Shown piece after piece: positions 1-11,225 of a stretch of DNA of 64,000 nt. This DNA comes from Canna indica (lineage: Eukaryota > Streptophyta > Magnoliopsida > Zingiberales > Cannaceae). Numbering within the stretch: the stretch's first letter is position 1; every line of letters starts with the position of its first letter. Where the stretch lies: positions 22,762,001 through 22,826,000 of the forward strand of contig CP136893.1 in assembly GCA_034359265.1 (NCBI GenBank), read 5' to 3'. The notes beneath the pieces were generated by a model, which did no database searches, was not told the DNA's origin, and saw nothing but the letters and a program-made list of their open reading frames with translations. A program made the translations under genes and the position numbers.

Positions 1-660
1 AATAGTGGAGTATGTACTATTGGTGGTGAGGTCGATAGATCGTCGAAAGGCTGTAGCAGGAGGAGTACCCTACATAGATTTCGTCAGAGTGAGGCCAATA
101 GAGTTCACGGTTACAAACTGAAAGGTAGAGATCACTAGTTTCCTTAGTGACTGCTATGAGCTATGCGAGGTGCTGGCATGCACTTCGAAGGTAGGGCGAT
201 AGCTAAGGGGACCAGCTAAGGAGTGACTCGATGGGAGACTGATGCATCACCCCCTACCTAGGAGGAATTTAAGGGAGCCGTAATTGAGCAGTATTTGCCC
301 CCGAAGTGTCCATGATAGACGGGCAACATAGTTTGAGCAGCTCAAGCAAACTGGGAGCATAACAGTTCAGGAGTACGAGATGGAGCTCACCAGACTATCT
401 CGGAATAATTCGTTGATCGTGTCGACTAAGGCAGCCAGAGTTAGGAGCTAGGTTTGTGGGAGGAGGCATTGGGGTGTGTGCTATGGCTGCACGAATGCAT
501 GTTTCGAGTGTGGTCAGATGGGGCACTTCAAGAAAGATTGTCCACCTAGTGGCAGTCAAAGAGCAACACATTCTCGGGGAAATGCACTGGCTTCAGTAGC
601 TTCAGTGGCACAGAGGTGTTAGTCTCATGAAAAGGGGCAACACACTACTGGTTCAGGGAA
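1..660 (+). pseudogene. gag relic of the gypsy element, with CCHC zinc knuckle
   Basis: No long frame is open, but a peptide of the form CFECGQMGHFKKDC is readable at about 507-545. It matches the C-x2-C-x4-H-x4-C nucleic-acid-binding knuckle of retrotransposon Gag. Upstream, around 260-310, a weak segment reads like the Gag core (EEFKGAVIEQYLPPK). Gag would coat element RNA in virus-like particles. Stops throughout show it is dead. The upstream boundary lies outside the window. Confidence 0.65.
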
Positions 661-674
661 GGTCCCTGCTTAGG

Positions 675-1281
675 TGTTCTCACTAATAGTAGCTTCAGTG
701 GAACTGAGGTGTCGAAGGCTGTAGTAACATGTACACTAGCTATGTGTTCAGTTATAACATTTGTGTTGTTTGATCCGAGTGCTATGGATTCCTTTATTTC
801 TATTGCATTTGCATCATTGATGGGTAAGAATGAAAGCTTACTCAAGCACCCTTAGTGGTGCACCCTTTGTTTCTATTGATATACCCTCCCGGTGGAGACG
901 GTCTTCCTTGACTATGAAGTGTCAGTGTGTGGGCATATGTTAGAGGATGAACTAGTGTTGTTGTCGTCACTGGAGTTGGATGTGGCCTTGGGGATGGATT
1001 TGTTGTCCTCTCACTATGCATTAGTGGATTGTAGTGAAAAGGTTGTTATCTTCACTAAGCCTGAGCTACCGCAGTTTATCTTCCAAAGTGAGAGAAGAGG
1101 AGAGTCAATGAGAATTATTTCAGCCCTTAATGTCTGGAAGCTACTTGTTGGGGGTTGTCTATCATTTATGGTTTTTGTATATGTGGTTGAGGAAGCGACC
1201 AAAAAAGTAGAGGAGACATCGGTTGTCAGTGAATTTCCTGATGTCTTTTCGGATGAGCTACTAAGGCTGCCACCGGAGTAG
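675..1281 (+). pseudogene. Retropepsin-like protease region of the gypsy element
   Basis: The segment around 765-830 reads LFDPSAMDSF, the position of the usual D-S/T-G active-site loop of gypsy proteases. An open frame at 892-1281 reads VLLSSLELDVALGMDLLSSHYA, matching the C-terminal half of the fold, where the second gypsy copy reads IWGIDWLSAHYA. The end (EFPDVFSDELLRLPPE) is the usual lead into reverse transcriptase and stops at 1279-1281. The catalytic loop is DPSA rather than DSGA or DPGA in both gypsy copies of this window. Confidence 0.7.
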
Positions 1282-2130
1282 AAGATAGAGTTTTGTATTG
1301 ATTTGCAGCAGGGGGTGAAGCCGATTTCGATTCCCCCCTATCGGATGACACCGGCAAAATTGAAGAGCTTAAGTCTCAACTGCAAGAGTTGATGGATTTG
1401 GGCTTCATTCGCCCGAGTGTGTCTCTGTGGGGAGCACGAGTGTTGTTCGTCAAGAAGAATGATGGGTCCATGCGCATGTGCATTAACTACAACAGTTGAG
1501 CAAGGTGACTATTAAGAACCGTTACCCACTACTGAGGATTGACAACTTGTTTGATCAGCTGCAAGGAGCGCATCAGTTCTCCAAGATTGATTTGCGATCT
1601 GGGTACCATCAATTGAGCATTCGGGATTAGGATGTGCCCAAGACTGCATTCAGGACGAGATATGGCCACTATAAGTTTTTGATCATGTCCTTTGGATTGA
1701 CGAATGCACCGGTAGCTTTCATGGATTTGATGAACCGAGTGTTCAAGGAATACTTGGATAAATTCGTCACCTTTTTCATAGATGATATTGTGGTGTATTG
1801 AGCACTTGAGAATGGTCTTAGAAACCCTTAGATGACATCAACTACATCCCAAGTTTTTCAATGCGAGTTCTGGCTGGACAGGGTAGGATTCTTTGGGCAC
1901 ATTGTGTCGCGAAAAGGAGTGAAGGTAGACCATGGAAAGGTGGAGGCAGTCAAGAAATGAGAACAGTGGACCAGTGTGACAGAGGTTTGTAGTTTCTTGG
2001 ATTTAGCCAAATACTACAAAAAAACTCGTGGAAAATTTTTCGATGATTGCAGTACCCTGACTCGGCTGACACAAAAGAATGTCAAATTTGTACGGGATGA
2101 TAGTTGTGAGAAGAGCTTTCAGGAGCTCAC
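1282..2130 (+). pseudogene. Reverse transcriptase of the gypsy element, broken
   Basis: Reading across frames gives RT block signatures: [15 protein letters not shown], then [30 protein letters not shown], and the catalytic FIDDI at about 1775-1795. A stop follows immediately (VVY then TGA at 1799). The 1976-2195 frame continues with thumb and connection sequence (SFLDLAKYYKK, then LTRLTQKNVKFVRDD). At least four stops or frameshifts break the domain. It would have copied element RNA to cDNA. Confidence 0.8.
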
Positions 2131-2545
2131 GAATTGCTTGACTTCAGCACTAGTGTTAGCATTGTCGTCAGGGTTCAGGAGGGTTTGTGGTATATTATGA
2201 GGCCTTGTGGATTGGCCTGAGATGCGTACTGATGCAACATGACAAGGTGATAGTCTTTGCGTCCTAGCAATTGAAAAACCACGAGAAGAACTACTCGACG
2301 CATGATTTGGAGTTGGCGACAGTAGTGTTCGCACTTAAGCTGTGGCATCATTACCTGTATGGGAAGACCTGTGAGATTTATACTAATCACATGAGCCTCT
2401 AGTACTTGCTCACTCAAAAGGATCTGAACTTGAGGCAAAGGAGGTGGTTAGAGCTCCCGGAAGATTATGATTGCACCATTCTATATCACCCGAGGAAGGC
2501 GAACGTGGTGGTGAACACCTTGAGCAGGAAGTCTATCGGAAGCCT
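2131..2545 (+). pseudogene. RNase H domain relic of the gypsy element
   Basis: Translation in shifting frames gives the family signature [13 protein letters not shown], then [43 protein letters not shown] and VVNTLSRK (last part in the 2406-2768 frame). This is the gypsy RNase H that removes RNA from RNA/DNA hybrids. The usual DALSRK end is NTLSRK here. A stop replaces a residue before YLLTQK at about 2401. It is useful for comparison because the second gypsy copy has lost most of this domain. Confidence 0.75.
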
Positions 2546-2957
2546 AGCACACTTGGCTGCGGTTAGGAGGCCCTTAGCGAGAGAGATCACTGGTTGTTTG
2601 AGTGATGGGGCTATACTGACGGTGCATGACTCGGGTTGTATGGTGGGACACCTACGAGTTCAGTCCACCTTGATTGATATACTTCGAATAGCTCAGGGAG
2701 GATGTCTTTTGTGCCTTGACCAGAGACTTGGCAGAGAGAGGAGACGCGGAAGACGGGTTCAGAGTTGACGGTGAGGGTGTCATGAGATTCATGGACAGAA
2801 TTATGGTACTAGACATGACAAAGCTTCGAAGGCAGTTAAAAGAGATGGTTGGTAGCTCCACTACTATGTATCTAGGAGTTACAAAGATGTACTGTGACCT
2901 GAGACAATACTATTGGTGGAAAGGGATGAAGAGGGAAGTGGTCAAGTTTGTATCCAA
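2546..2957 (+). pseudogene. Integrase N-terminal part, left of the DNA-transposon insertion
   Basis: The 2716-2957 frame reads GVTKMYCDLRQYYWWKGMKREVVKFVSK, which is the lead of the HHCC zinc-binding region of gypsy integrase. The expected next residues (CLVCQQVK) lie at 4560 onward, so the coding frame is cut exactly at the DNA element. The two histidines expected upstream are not recognisable (SSTTMYLGVTK), suggesting decay. Confidence 0.75.
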
Positions 2958-2973
2958 GGGCCCGTTTGGTTCG
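2958..2973 (+). repeat. Left terminal inverted repeat of the PIF-like element
   Basis: GGGCCCGTTTGGTTCG, directly preceded by target duplication CAA at 2955-2957. Confidence 0.8.
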
Positions 2974-3763
2974 TAAACTACTCGTCACATGACACCAGAC
3001 AAGGACAATGACAGAACACCAGGTGTCTTGGGACAGCAGTTATACCATGTTTGGTTCGTCAAGAATATGACACGATATTCAGTCTCGTCCTACGTTTGGT
3101 TCGCTAAAACAGAGTCAGGTACAAAACAATATGACCAAAATGCCCTTGCAAATTTTTAATGCATAAACCCTGTTACTGCCATAGATTCCCATACATCGAA
3201 TGAAGCCATACTGAAAGCTAGAAAAGGAAAACTAGAAACTTACCTCCCTTTTTTACTCTTTAGCCAGATGACAAAGCTGAATGCTGAAAGAATCCAAAAC
3301 TTTCGTTCCAAAAATTCTTTACAAGGGAATAAATCAAAAGTCAAACTCCCTTATCCTATATCAAAGCCAAAATTATCAGACATCAACTTGAACTAGTGAA
3401 CCCATGCATTAGAATTGAAAGGAGAAAAAAAAATAAGAAAAATTTGGAACTAGAAACATTAAAGAATTCAAATTATAACATCAACAATAATTTCTTTCTG
3501 AAATTTGATGTTGCAAAAGGAAAAAAGTAATGCTTTTGTGATACAGATGGATAAAATTATTAAGTTGGAATTATTATTTATATGTTCGGTTGCATATTGC
3601 AAGCAAAACGTGCACTCCAGCAAAGATATAAAATATGGTCTCTTTTTTCCATTTCCATTCCCTCAGAGAGGCAAGCTTTTAGTCATGGAGGTGGCGGAAG
3701 TGAATGTGAACCTCTCCAAGAGCGCGAAATATTGTGGCAGATATGAGCAAAGAGAATGCTCAC

Positions 3764-4176
3764 AATGCATTGCCGATCCCAAGATTGAGAAGCGCGTAGA
3801 GCATGGAGAGATGGAAGTTGGAACCCTTCGAATCGAGCATTACGACAAAAGGAGGGATCACCCCAAGCATGGCGAGCGTCTTTCTCGCCTCCGGATCGTT
3901 CTTGGCAAGCCTCCTCACTTTGGTCGCGGCCTCCTTCCGCTCCTCATTGCCACCGTCCAACTGGAGTGTTCTCGCCGCGCATTGGAGCTCCTCGAAAGTG
4001 CCAATCTCCGACCTTCTTCCCTCCTCGTTCGCCCGGTGGGAGCAAGATCGAGATGCCTTGGCCTCCAGAAGCTCCTCCAGCTGCACCATGTGACCATGCC
4101 TCAACGGCGGGCGCGAAATCGACGAAACGAGGTCATCCCCCCGGCACTGGCGGCGGCCGGAGGCTCCACAGGCCAT
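3764..4176 (-). pseudogene. Captured armadillo-repeat (U-box/ARM type) gene fragment
   Basis: The - strand frame includes VQLEELLEAK, TFEELQCAARTLQ, KEAATKVRRLAKNDPEAR, TLAMLGVIPPFVVMLDS and MLYALLNLGIGNAL. This is the helix pattern of plant ARM-repeat proteins related to the U-box group, where the next residues are usually NKAAIV. At that point the DNA reads ATT/GTGAGC, a good splice donor, so the fragment seems to end at an original exon border. The first 30 or so residues do not look like the family. No start, promoter or second exon is recognisable; it is cargo of the DNA element rather than a working gene. GC content is higher than the flanks. Confidence 0.7.
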
Positions 4177-4543
4177 GACATTGAGGAGCTTTCAGCGGAT
4201 CTCCGCAGCGGAGAAGCGCATCTAGGGGCGGAAGCAGGCAGCGGCGTGCCAATCGTGTTTGGACGTGCTCTGGTGGCAAAATAACAAAGGCAAGGCGTCA
4301 CATTTGAGTCGACGAGCGAGCAAAAGACGAAGCCTAACCAAACTGAAATAGTAAACTTCGAGGGCATTGAGGTCTTTTTGCCTCAATGTCCTCCGCCTTG
4401 TTTTGATGTACCGAGAATTTTCTCGGTACACCAAAAGGGCCCAAAATCATATCCTGAACAGGAATTAAAATTCGTCTCTCCTTATTTTTGTAAAATAAAC
4501 ATGGGGCAAAAGCCGAAATTCAGTCAAGTCCCCCATTTTTTAA

Positions 4544-4559
4544 CGAAATAAATGGGCCC
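4544..4559 (-). repeat. Right terminal inverted repeat of the PIF-like element
   Basis: The reverse complement reads GGGCCCATTTATTTCG, with 13 of 16 positions matching the left end. It is followed by CAA (4560-4562). Confidence 0.8.
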
Positions 4560-5465
4560 CAAGTGTTTAGTCTGCCAACAAGTCAAGGTTGAACACTTGA
4601 GACCAGTAGGGTTGCTTCAGAATCTGAAGGTGCCGGAGTGAAAATGGAAAAAAATCACAATGGATTTGGTGACAGGATTGCTGAGGTCTAGGAAGGGAAA
4701 TGACTCGATCTAGGTCATCATGGACAGATTGACCAAGTTGACACACTTCATTCCGATCAAGATGACCTTTATTGCCGAACAGTACGTCAGACTGTTTCTG
4801 GATCAAATAGTTGCATATCATGGGATCCCAATCATGATAATCTCCTATCGGGGTACCTAGTTCATAATTAAATTTTGGAATCCTTTCAAGAAGCTTTAAT
4901 TTGGGTACTCAGGTCAGGTTTAGCACTACCTTTCATCCATAAACATACAGGAAGTCAAAGAGGACTATTCAGACCTTAGAGGATATGTTGCAGGCCTATG
5001 TCCTAGATTTAGAGGATGGATGGGAGATACATCTAACCCTGGTAGAGTTTGTCTACAATAACAACTACTAGAGAAGCATCAGGATGGCTCCGTTCGAGGA
5101 CTTGTATTGGCGGAGATGCAGATCCCCAATAGCATGGTTTGAGGCTGGGGAGTCACACATATAGGAGCTAGATATGATACATAATGCAGTGGAAAAGGTC
5201 AAGCTGATCAAGGAAATGCTCTTGGCAGCTTAGAGTCGCTAGAAGATGTATGATGATGGAAAGGTCCGAGATGTAGAGTTTTTAGAAAGGAACAATTTTG
5301 TGAAGGTGTCATCCATGAATGAGGTTATGAGATTTGGAAAGAAAGGATAGTTGAGTTACAAATATATGGGACCGTTCCCTATCCTCAGACGGAGAGGAGC
5401 GGTAGCCTATGAGTTGGTCTTGCCTCATAGTATGGATAATGTCCACCAAGCGGTAGCCTATGTGA
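4560..5465 (+). pseudogene. Integrase catalytic core and C-terminal part, right of the insertion
   Basis: Peptides across frames: CLVCQQVKVEHLRPVG (zinc-binding CxxC), ITMDLVTGLL (first catalytic Asp), [29 protein letters not shown] (catalytic Glu region), [19 protein letters not shown] and KYMGPFPILRRRGAVAYELVLP. At the second catalytic position the usual SDRG reads SYRG, so the Asp is lost. Many stops interrupt the frame. A short duplication of GCGGTAGCCTATG occurs at about 5400 and 5451, and recognisable coding ends there without a clear chromodomain. Confidence 0.8.
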
Positions 5466-6324
5466 TGGCGACCCCCCGTGACGATTTCTCAGTTTTACCC
5501 TCTCGGTTGGTCTTGCCTCCCAGTTGGTCTTGTCGGCCATGGCTCGTTCTTCGGTGGTTTGAATTTTGGTTTGGTGTTTGATGGATTCGTACGAATGATA
5601 AAAAGGTTTGGCTTCCAAAATATGGTTTTAAATGCTGAAATTTTCGATGTCGTTTTGAGGATTATCGTGATCGAATTTACCTTGCTAAGGGAGTGTCTAA
5701 ATTTTGGTTTCTTTGCATGATTCTAATTGGAGATTTGAGTGTAATGGTGAGCCGAGTTTTGAGGATTTCGTGCTAAAATTTCATATTTGAGTATAGACTT
5801 TATGCGTTGAAATTTTCAAGGTTGTTGTTAACGATGTGGCCAGATTTCTGATTGTTGAATCACTTTGTTTCTGATTTAAGTTTTGATTATAGTGTTGTAA
5901 ATTAAAAATCTAGCAAACTCATGCTGAAATTTCCAGATTGACACGTGAACATTTATTGGCTGAAATTTCGATGGTGTTTAGGGTTTAATTGACCTTAGTT
6001 GTTGCTTTAAATCCTATGGTTAAACACAGGTACTTGGAGGGTGCGGCTGGAGGTGCAAGCTTGTCAATCCATTTCCTGTGTCGTAGTTGTAGACTCATAG
6101 GAGAGTAGCTAGAGAGTCTCATGGTTGTCCTTCATTGATCATTTTGTACATGAACTCTTTGGGAGTCGTCTGTTATTGAGTATCTTATTTACAGTATTGG
6201 ATTTCAGGCATGACTTTGTTATATATTGCATCTTTTCATTTTATCGTGCATGGTATTTGATAGGCTTCGGGATACGGATCTGTATTCTCGATCGGTCACG
6301 TGATCTTGAATTTGGGGTGTGATA
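5466..6324 (+). repeat. 3' LTR-like remnant of the gypsy relic
   Basis: This non-coding stretch lies between the last integrase codons and the LTR-type terminus TTTGGGGTGTGATA. It contains internal repeats of a GCTGAAATTTTCGATG-like phrase near 5633, 5930 and 5962. The terminal 60 bases resemble the inverted complement of the LTR at 50660 and, more weakly, of the one at 36339. The left edge is not resolved, and it is much shorter than the 2.2 kb LTR of the second copy, so part is probably deleted. Confidence 0.5.
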
Positions 6325-6438
6325 TCTTTTTCCAGCGCTTCTCTTGTCCTCGGACCCCTCTTCCCTCTCCTCACGCGAAGGAGCCGACTCGTATAAGAGT
6401 CGGTTCCATGGTAGTGAAAGAGACGGTGGGGAAATATG

Positions 6439-7992
6439 TGGGCGAAATGACGACACTAGAGGGGGGTGAATAGTGTGTTATCTAAATTGATTAGCCTAAA
6501 TTCACTTTTAATCATTTCTTGGATTGTTTAGGCAATTTGCAATCTTACGATTGGATGCAGAAGCTATAAATGATTAGACAGATAAAACAATCAATAATAA
6601 CAATGCTAACACGCAAATTTATAGTGGTTCGGCCCCAATGTCTACTCCACTACCTAAGCATCCCGCTTAGGATTTCCAAACTAAGTTTTACTAGATTAAT
6701 TAGTTTCCCTTACACACGAGGACTTTTCCCCGAAAAGACTCCGCTCTCCAATCGAAGGCACTTCCACACTCGTAAGTATCTCGCTTTCCTACCGAGAGCT
6801 CTTTTCCACCTCAACCTAAGGGACAACTAGAACTAATCCTAGTAAACACTAAATTTACACAAGTGGCTTTACTCCTTTTCACCAAGGATACCACTTCACA
6901 CAACAAGACCTAACACCAGGTCTTTACATGCACAAATCAAATAGTTAAAATAACAATAGAATTACAATTGAAAAGAGTTTAAAATAAAACCAGTGTTTGC
7001 AAGCTCCTTTCACAGCCTTGGCACCTCTAACTCGCCGAGGGAATGAGCTCGAGTTAGTTTTCGAGTTGAGGCAGCGGCTGGCGTTTGAGAAGGTGTTCGC
7101 AGAAGGAGCAGAGCACAAGCAATCTTTCTTTTGGAAGGCTCAAATCTCTCTTCTTGATGGCTCAATAATTTCTGTAAGAGTGTGAGAGAAAGATTAAAAG
7201 GTGAGTATGAGGTGTATTTATACCCCCAAATGAAATGGGGCGTCAACGGGATTATTTTCGACCGTTACAGACGCCCGATCGATGGTCCGGTCGAATCGTC
7301 GGTCGACCGGTCATTCGACCGCTGCAATTTTCCCTCTGGTCGATCGACCGACGGGTCGACCACCAAACGCAAATCGCGCGATCCACGATCTTCGATCGAC
7401 CCGTCAGTTGACCGACGCGATCTGCATCTTCGGCTATTCGCAAGTCGATCGATCGACTGGTCGACCGCCAAGCCTACTGCCCTTTTTGGGCTTCGATCGG
7501 TCGATCGGGCCGGTCGATCGACAGACGCAAGAAGCTTGCGATTTCTCTTTCGGTCGACCGACGCAAGCTACGTCTGCAGCTAGCCTCAGTCCGATCGACC
7601 AATCGGTCGACTGCTAGGGCTACTGCCCATTTCTTACCCTATTCGGTCGACCGAATTTAGGCTGAGATTATTTTCTTCAGCCTTTTTCTTTCGCACTTCA
7701 TTTTCGAGTTCTGGCTTTCAACGAGTATCATGTCGGAGAGCTTTCCATGTGATCTTTGAGCTCGTCCGATGCAACTTTGGTGCACTCGTCGATCTTCGAT
7801 AAAATTCCGCGACAAACCCGAGCACGACGATCAATGTCCTTCCGATTTCCGATATTTTTGATCAATGACATCGAACGCTAATTGATATGGAACCTGAAAC
7901 ATATTCTCAATGAAATCATTAGTCCCATGTTTGTTATCATCAAAACCATCATAACTGAGATTAAGGCTAAGGTTGAAAACTTAAACCCAACA
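6439..7992 (-). repeat. 3' LTR of the gag-only copia element
   Basis: 1554 bp, starting TGGGCGAAATGAC and ending CCCAACA on the + strand. It matches the right LTR at roughly nine bases in ten by eye. It contains a TATA box on the - strand (7215-7222) and a cluster of GGTCGACC-type palindromes at about 7260-7660. It is 62 bp longer than its partner, mainly because of indels inside the palindrome cluster. Confidence 0.9.
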
Positions 7993-7994
7993 AT

Positions 7995-8006
7995 CTCCCC
8001 CTTTTT
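7995..8006 (-). other. Polypurine tract of the gag-only copia element
   Basis: The - strand reads AAAAAGGGGGAG directly before the 3' LTR start (TTGTTGGG). It is the expected primer site for plus-strand DNA synthesis. Confidence 0.8.
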
Positions 8007-11000
8007 GATGATGACAAACATCCTTAAGAAAATATATATTCATTAAAGCATTAAGGATATCAACTAAGGGATTTCTCCCCCTATCAACATGCATATGTAT
8101 ATAATTAAACTCCCCCTATCTATATGCATGGATGTCCTATATTTTTCTCTTCTTTCTTATACTTTTCTCCTCATTTTAACTATGCATTTCTCCCCCTTTT
8201 GACATATATTTTCTCTATAGACTTTTTCTAATTTTCTCCCCCATTTTGCCATCAATCAAAAATGGCAAGAAATATCTATCTAATCAAAGGGATGAAACAC
8301 GAATAAGTTTTCATGAAGTTGAGAATCTAAGGATTTTTCATGAAACATGATAATCTCAACCTTAGGAATGGAAAATAAGTAATTAACATGATACCAACTT
8401 AAATCATACATGATATCAAGAAGTAATAGATATAATTCAAGCCTAAATCATATATGCACTCAAGTCTGATACCAATGTTGTAGTTTATCTTTTTCATGAC
8501 ATTTTTGATTTCATTCAAACTTTCAAAATATCAAGATATGGTCATTCAAATCATGTATATCAAGTTTGAAGTGAAACTAATGTCATTTAATCAAAATTTG
8601 AACTAAGCATATTTTAATTTGACATAAGCATGAAAACTATGAAAATGCTAAGTCCAAGTTTTGCTATCTACTCATGTTTTCTCATATTTAGGCATCTAGA
8701 CATCAAACATGAGGAAATCTAGGTCCATGAATCAAGTTTGGGCTTAAGGTGAAATTTTTCTATACTTCATGATTTGAAATACAAATTTGTTGGATGAAAT
8801 TTTTTTGATACCAATTATTGAATGAAAATTTTTGATACCAATTGTTGAATGATCATTTGAAATGCATGTATCAAAATTCAACTCAAAATGAATTTTTTTA
8901 AAATCAAAGTGCATTTTTCATCATATATTGATTTTGATCAAAAAAATGGATCCTAGCTATCATCCAAAATATCAAAATCATTTCTAGGAATAATTTTACT
9001 CAAGAAATTGTATGAATGATATTAGAAATAGAATCCAAATAGTGTATATGAGTTTTTATTGAAGTTTTTGAAGAATGATCAAAGTATCGGAAAGATTGAT
9101 ATTTCAAATAAGTAATACTTTTCATTTTGAAAATCCAACTTCAAAATTTCACTAAAAATTAGATTCTTGATGAAACTTTTTGAAGTTTTTACACAACATA
9201 CTAGATTTTTCAATGAATGTGTAGCTTCAAGAATCATCTCAAAATTAATTTCTATATTTTTCTAGAAATAACTGAAATTTACTAATCGTAGGTTGAAATG
9301 ATACTTTTGTAATTTTCAGTTATTCTAAAAGACTTGTTCAATTTTCATTAAAACTTTCATGACACCACATGACGGTCATGTAAAGAGTATATGTCAAGTT
9401 TGAAATGAAAGTTATGTCCTTAAGTCAAGATATCAACCTAACATGGTTTCATTCAAAACTAAACTAGTTTTTATGAAACTTGCTAAGTTTCAATCTTAAT
9501 ATTTACTCATGATTTTTCAAATTTAAACCTATGGATACCTAACATGAGTAAATCTAAACATGTTTCTCAAATATGGATCATAAATGAGACCTTCAAGTCA
9601 ACTTGTTGACTTGGGCAACTTGGTTCAAAAAGAGGTATTCATGAAATTGACCTCTATTGTCATTTCATCCATATCCATATGAATTTTCTATTCTAAGAGC
9701 TTGGAAACATGTCATACCTATTTCTAAACATGTTTATGAAGTTTTAGACTTAAAATGAAATGACCAAGTCGATTTGTTGACTTGGGTCAAAGCTTTTTCA
9801 ACCTTAAGTCCTCTAAAGTGTTATTTATATCACATTTTTCATCTACACGTGAATTTTTAAGATTGAACACCTAGAATCATATCATGTGTGTCTAAACATG
9901 TTTGTTTCATTTTACCTTAACATGAAGTCTTTAAAGAATAATTTTAACCTGGTTCATTTTCATAGATATCATGATATCATGAAATGAGCTAAGTTATCCA
10001 AATTAATCTTACTCATGAAAAATCAAATATTTATCATGCATAATCAATCATGAGCATATAGAGACATCATTAAAGCATAAATATTCAAGTATTTTTCAAA
10101 GATTTTTGTAAAATAAAATTATACCTTATTTCTTAGCAATTTGCCCAACCTTTTCATTTCCTTTTTCATTTTCTCTTAGATAGCATTATCTTTCATTAGC
10201 ATACACAGTTTGCAAGTAGACTTCATTAGTAAACAATGAAATTAAGGCTACTAGCAAGCTAACAAACTAACTAGCAAGGGTTCAATATAAAGTTTCATTT
10301 AAAACCTTAACCTATGCTAGATAGTTAAGATTCATTTTAAGATGGATACCATGGTTTCAAAATAAATCTAAGAGATCCTAAGATATGAAACATTTGAGGA
10401 ATAAGATCTCTACCTATGTTAAACTAGTTTGGACTTACAAGAATGTCTTTAATAGCAAGTATCAACCTAGAACAAGTTTCATTCAATGAAATTTATCTAA
10501 GTACTAAAATCCTACCTACTCGATCATGAGAATTCAAAGATTTAGCATATGATTACCATCATGAGTATAGAGACATAATTTAAGCTTAAGTATTTAGGTA
10601 TAACACTAAGATTTTGAATTTATCTAAGTTATACCTTATTCATGATGATTTAGCCAAACTAATCTTTTTCTTCCTAGTTAGCCTTCCTAAAATACTTATA
10701 ACTTGCAAGTAAGCTACACTAATATTTTTAGAGAAAATATAGCTACTTAGCAAGCTAACTCAATCAAAAAGCAAAGATACGCATCAAGTATCATTATGAA
10801 AGATTACTTTGCTAAATGGTTTGAAATCCGTTTTGAAATGAAATCGAGTGATATCAAAATGAATTTTAAGAGATCACAAGAATAATAAATTAAAAATATA
10901 ATCTTCAACCCTTCCTATTGGTTAAAAACAGAGAGGCCACAATGTGCCTACGATTTACAATCGCAAGGTCACTTAGGCTCATTACTGGCCATCGGGGTCT

Positions 11001-11225
11001 CCGAGGAGACTAGGAAATCAAAATTAAAAAAGTTTTTAAAACTTATTAAGAGCAGACAAAATCAATCAATTTTAAACATGTATCATAACTCTAACTTAGA
11101 TAAAGCAAACGAATATAGGAGATGATACCGAAATAGTTTTGATGCCAACTTTACCTAAGGCATCAAGGTGATTTGGAGTTGCAACCTCTTGGAGATTTCT
11201 CATTAAGATCTAAGGTCAACTTCAA
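8007..11225 (-). other. Non-coding interior of the gag-only copia element
   Basis: 3.2 kb of AT-rich sequence without an open frame or a readable pol motif on either strand. It contains diverged internal repeats: 8560-8750 resembles 9390-9590 (CAAGTTTGAAGTGAAA.. to ..CATGAGGAAATCTA), and 10020-10500 resembles 10530-10980 at a spacing of about 500 bp (shared phrases include TATACCTTATT and TAGCAAGCTAAC). Several CTCCCCCT blocks occur at 8077-8120 and 8189-8245. Confidence 0.6.

Larger units (their letters stand above)
2958..4559. mobile_element. PIF/Harbinger-like non-autonomous DNA transposon with a captured gene fragment
   Basis: The left end GGGCCCGTTTGGTTCG (2958-2973) and the inverted right end (GGGCCCATTTATTTCG, 4544-4559) match at 13 of 16 positions. 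CAA occurs on both sides (2955-2957 and 4560-4562). Removing the element plus one CAA restores the integrase frame from FVSK to CLVCQQVK, so the edges are firm. A 3 bp duplication and GGGCC termini suggest PIF/Harbinger, although TAA/TTA is more usual there; CACTA is less likely because the ends do not start CACT. The left subterminal region repeats TTTGGTTCG near 2965, 3050 and 3092. No transposase is present. Confidence 0.8.
1..6324 (+). mobile_element. Decayed Ty3-gypsy (Tekay/Del-like chromovirus) relic, 5' end outside the window
   Basis: Reading left to right there is a gag zinc knuckle, a retropepsin-like region, reverse transcriptase, RNase H, integrase and a 3' LTR-like stretch, which is the Ty3-gypsy order. 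Each domain carries stops and frame changes. The right end (about 6310-6324) reads TTTGGGGTGTGATA, the reverse complement of the LTR start of the second gypsy element at 50660, so it is taken as the LTR terminus. A DNA transposon (2958-4559) splits integrase. The family call rests on similarity to the second copy, which has a Tekay-type chromodomain. The 5' LTR and PBS are not in the window. Confidence 0.85.

Noticed and set aside
3505..4284. A 259-codon + strand frame inside the PIF-like element
   Set aside because: It is the antisense shadow of the ARM-repeat fragment, which has clear homology on the - strand.
7182..7617. Several long overlapping frames rich in Arg/Ser/Asp on both strands of the copia LTR
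   Set aside because: They come from the GGTCGACC repeats, which lack stops in many frames. The repeats lie in the U3 and the peptides match no protein family.
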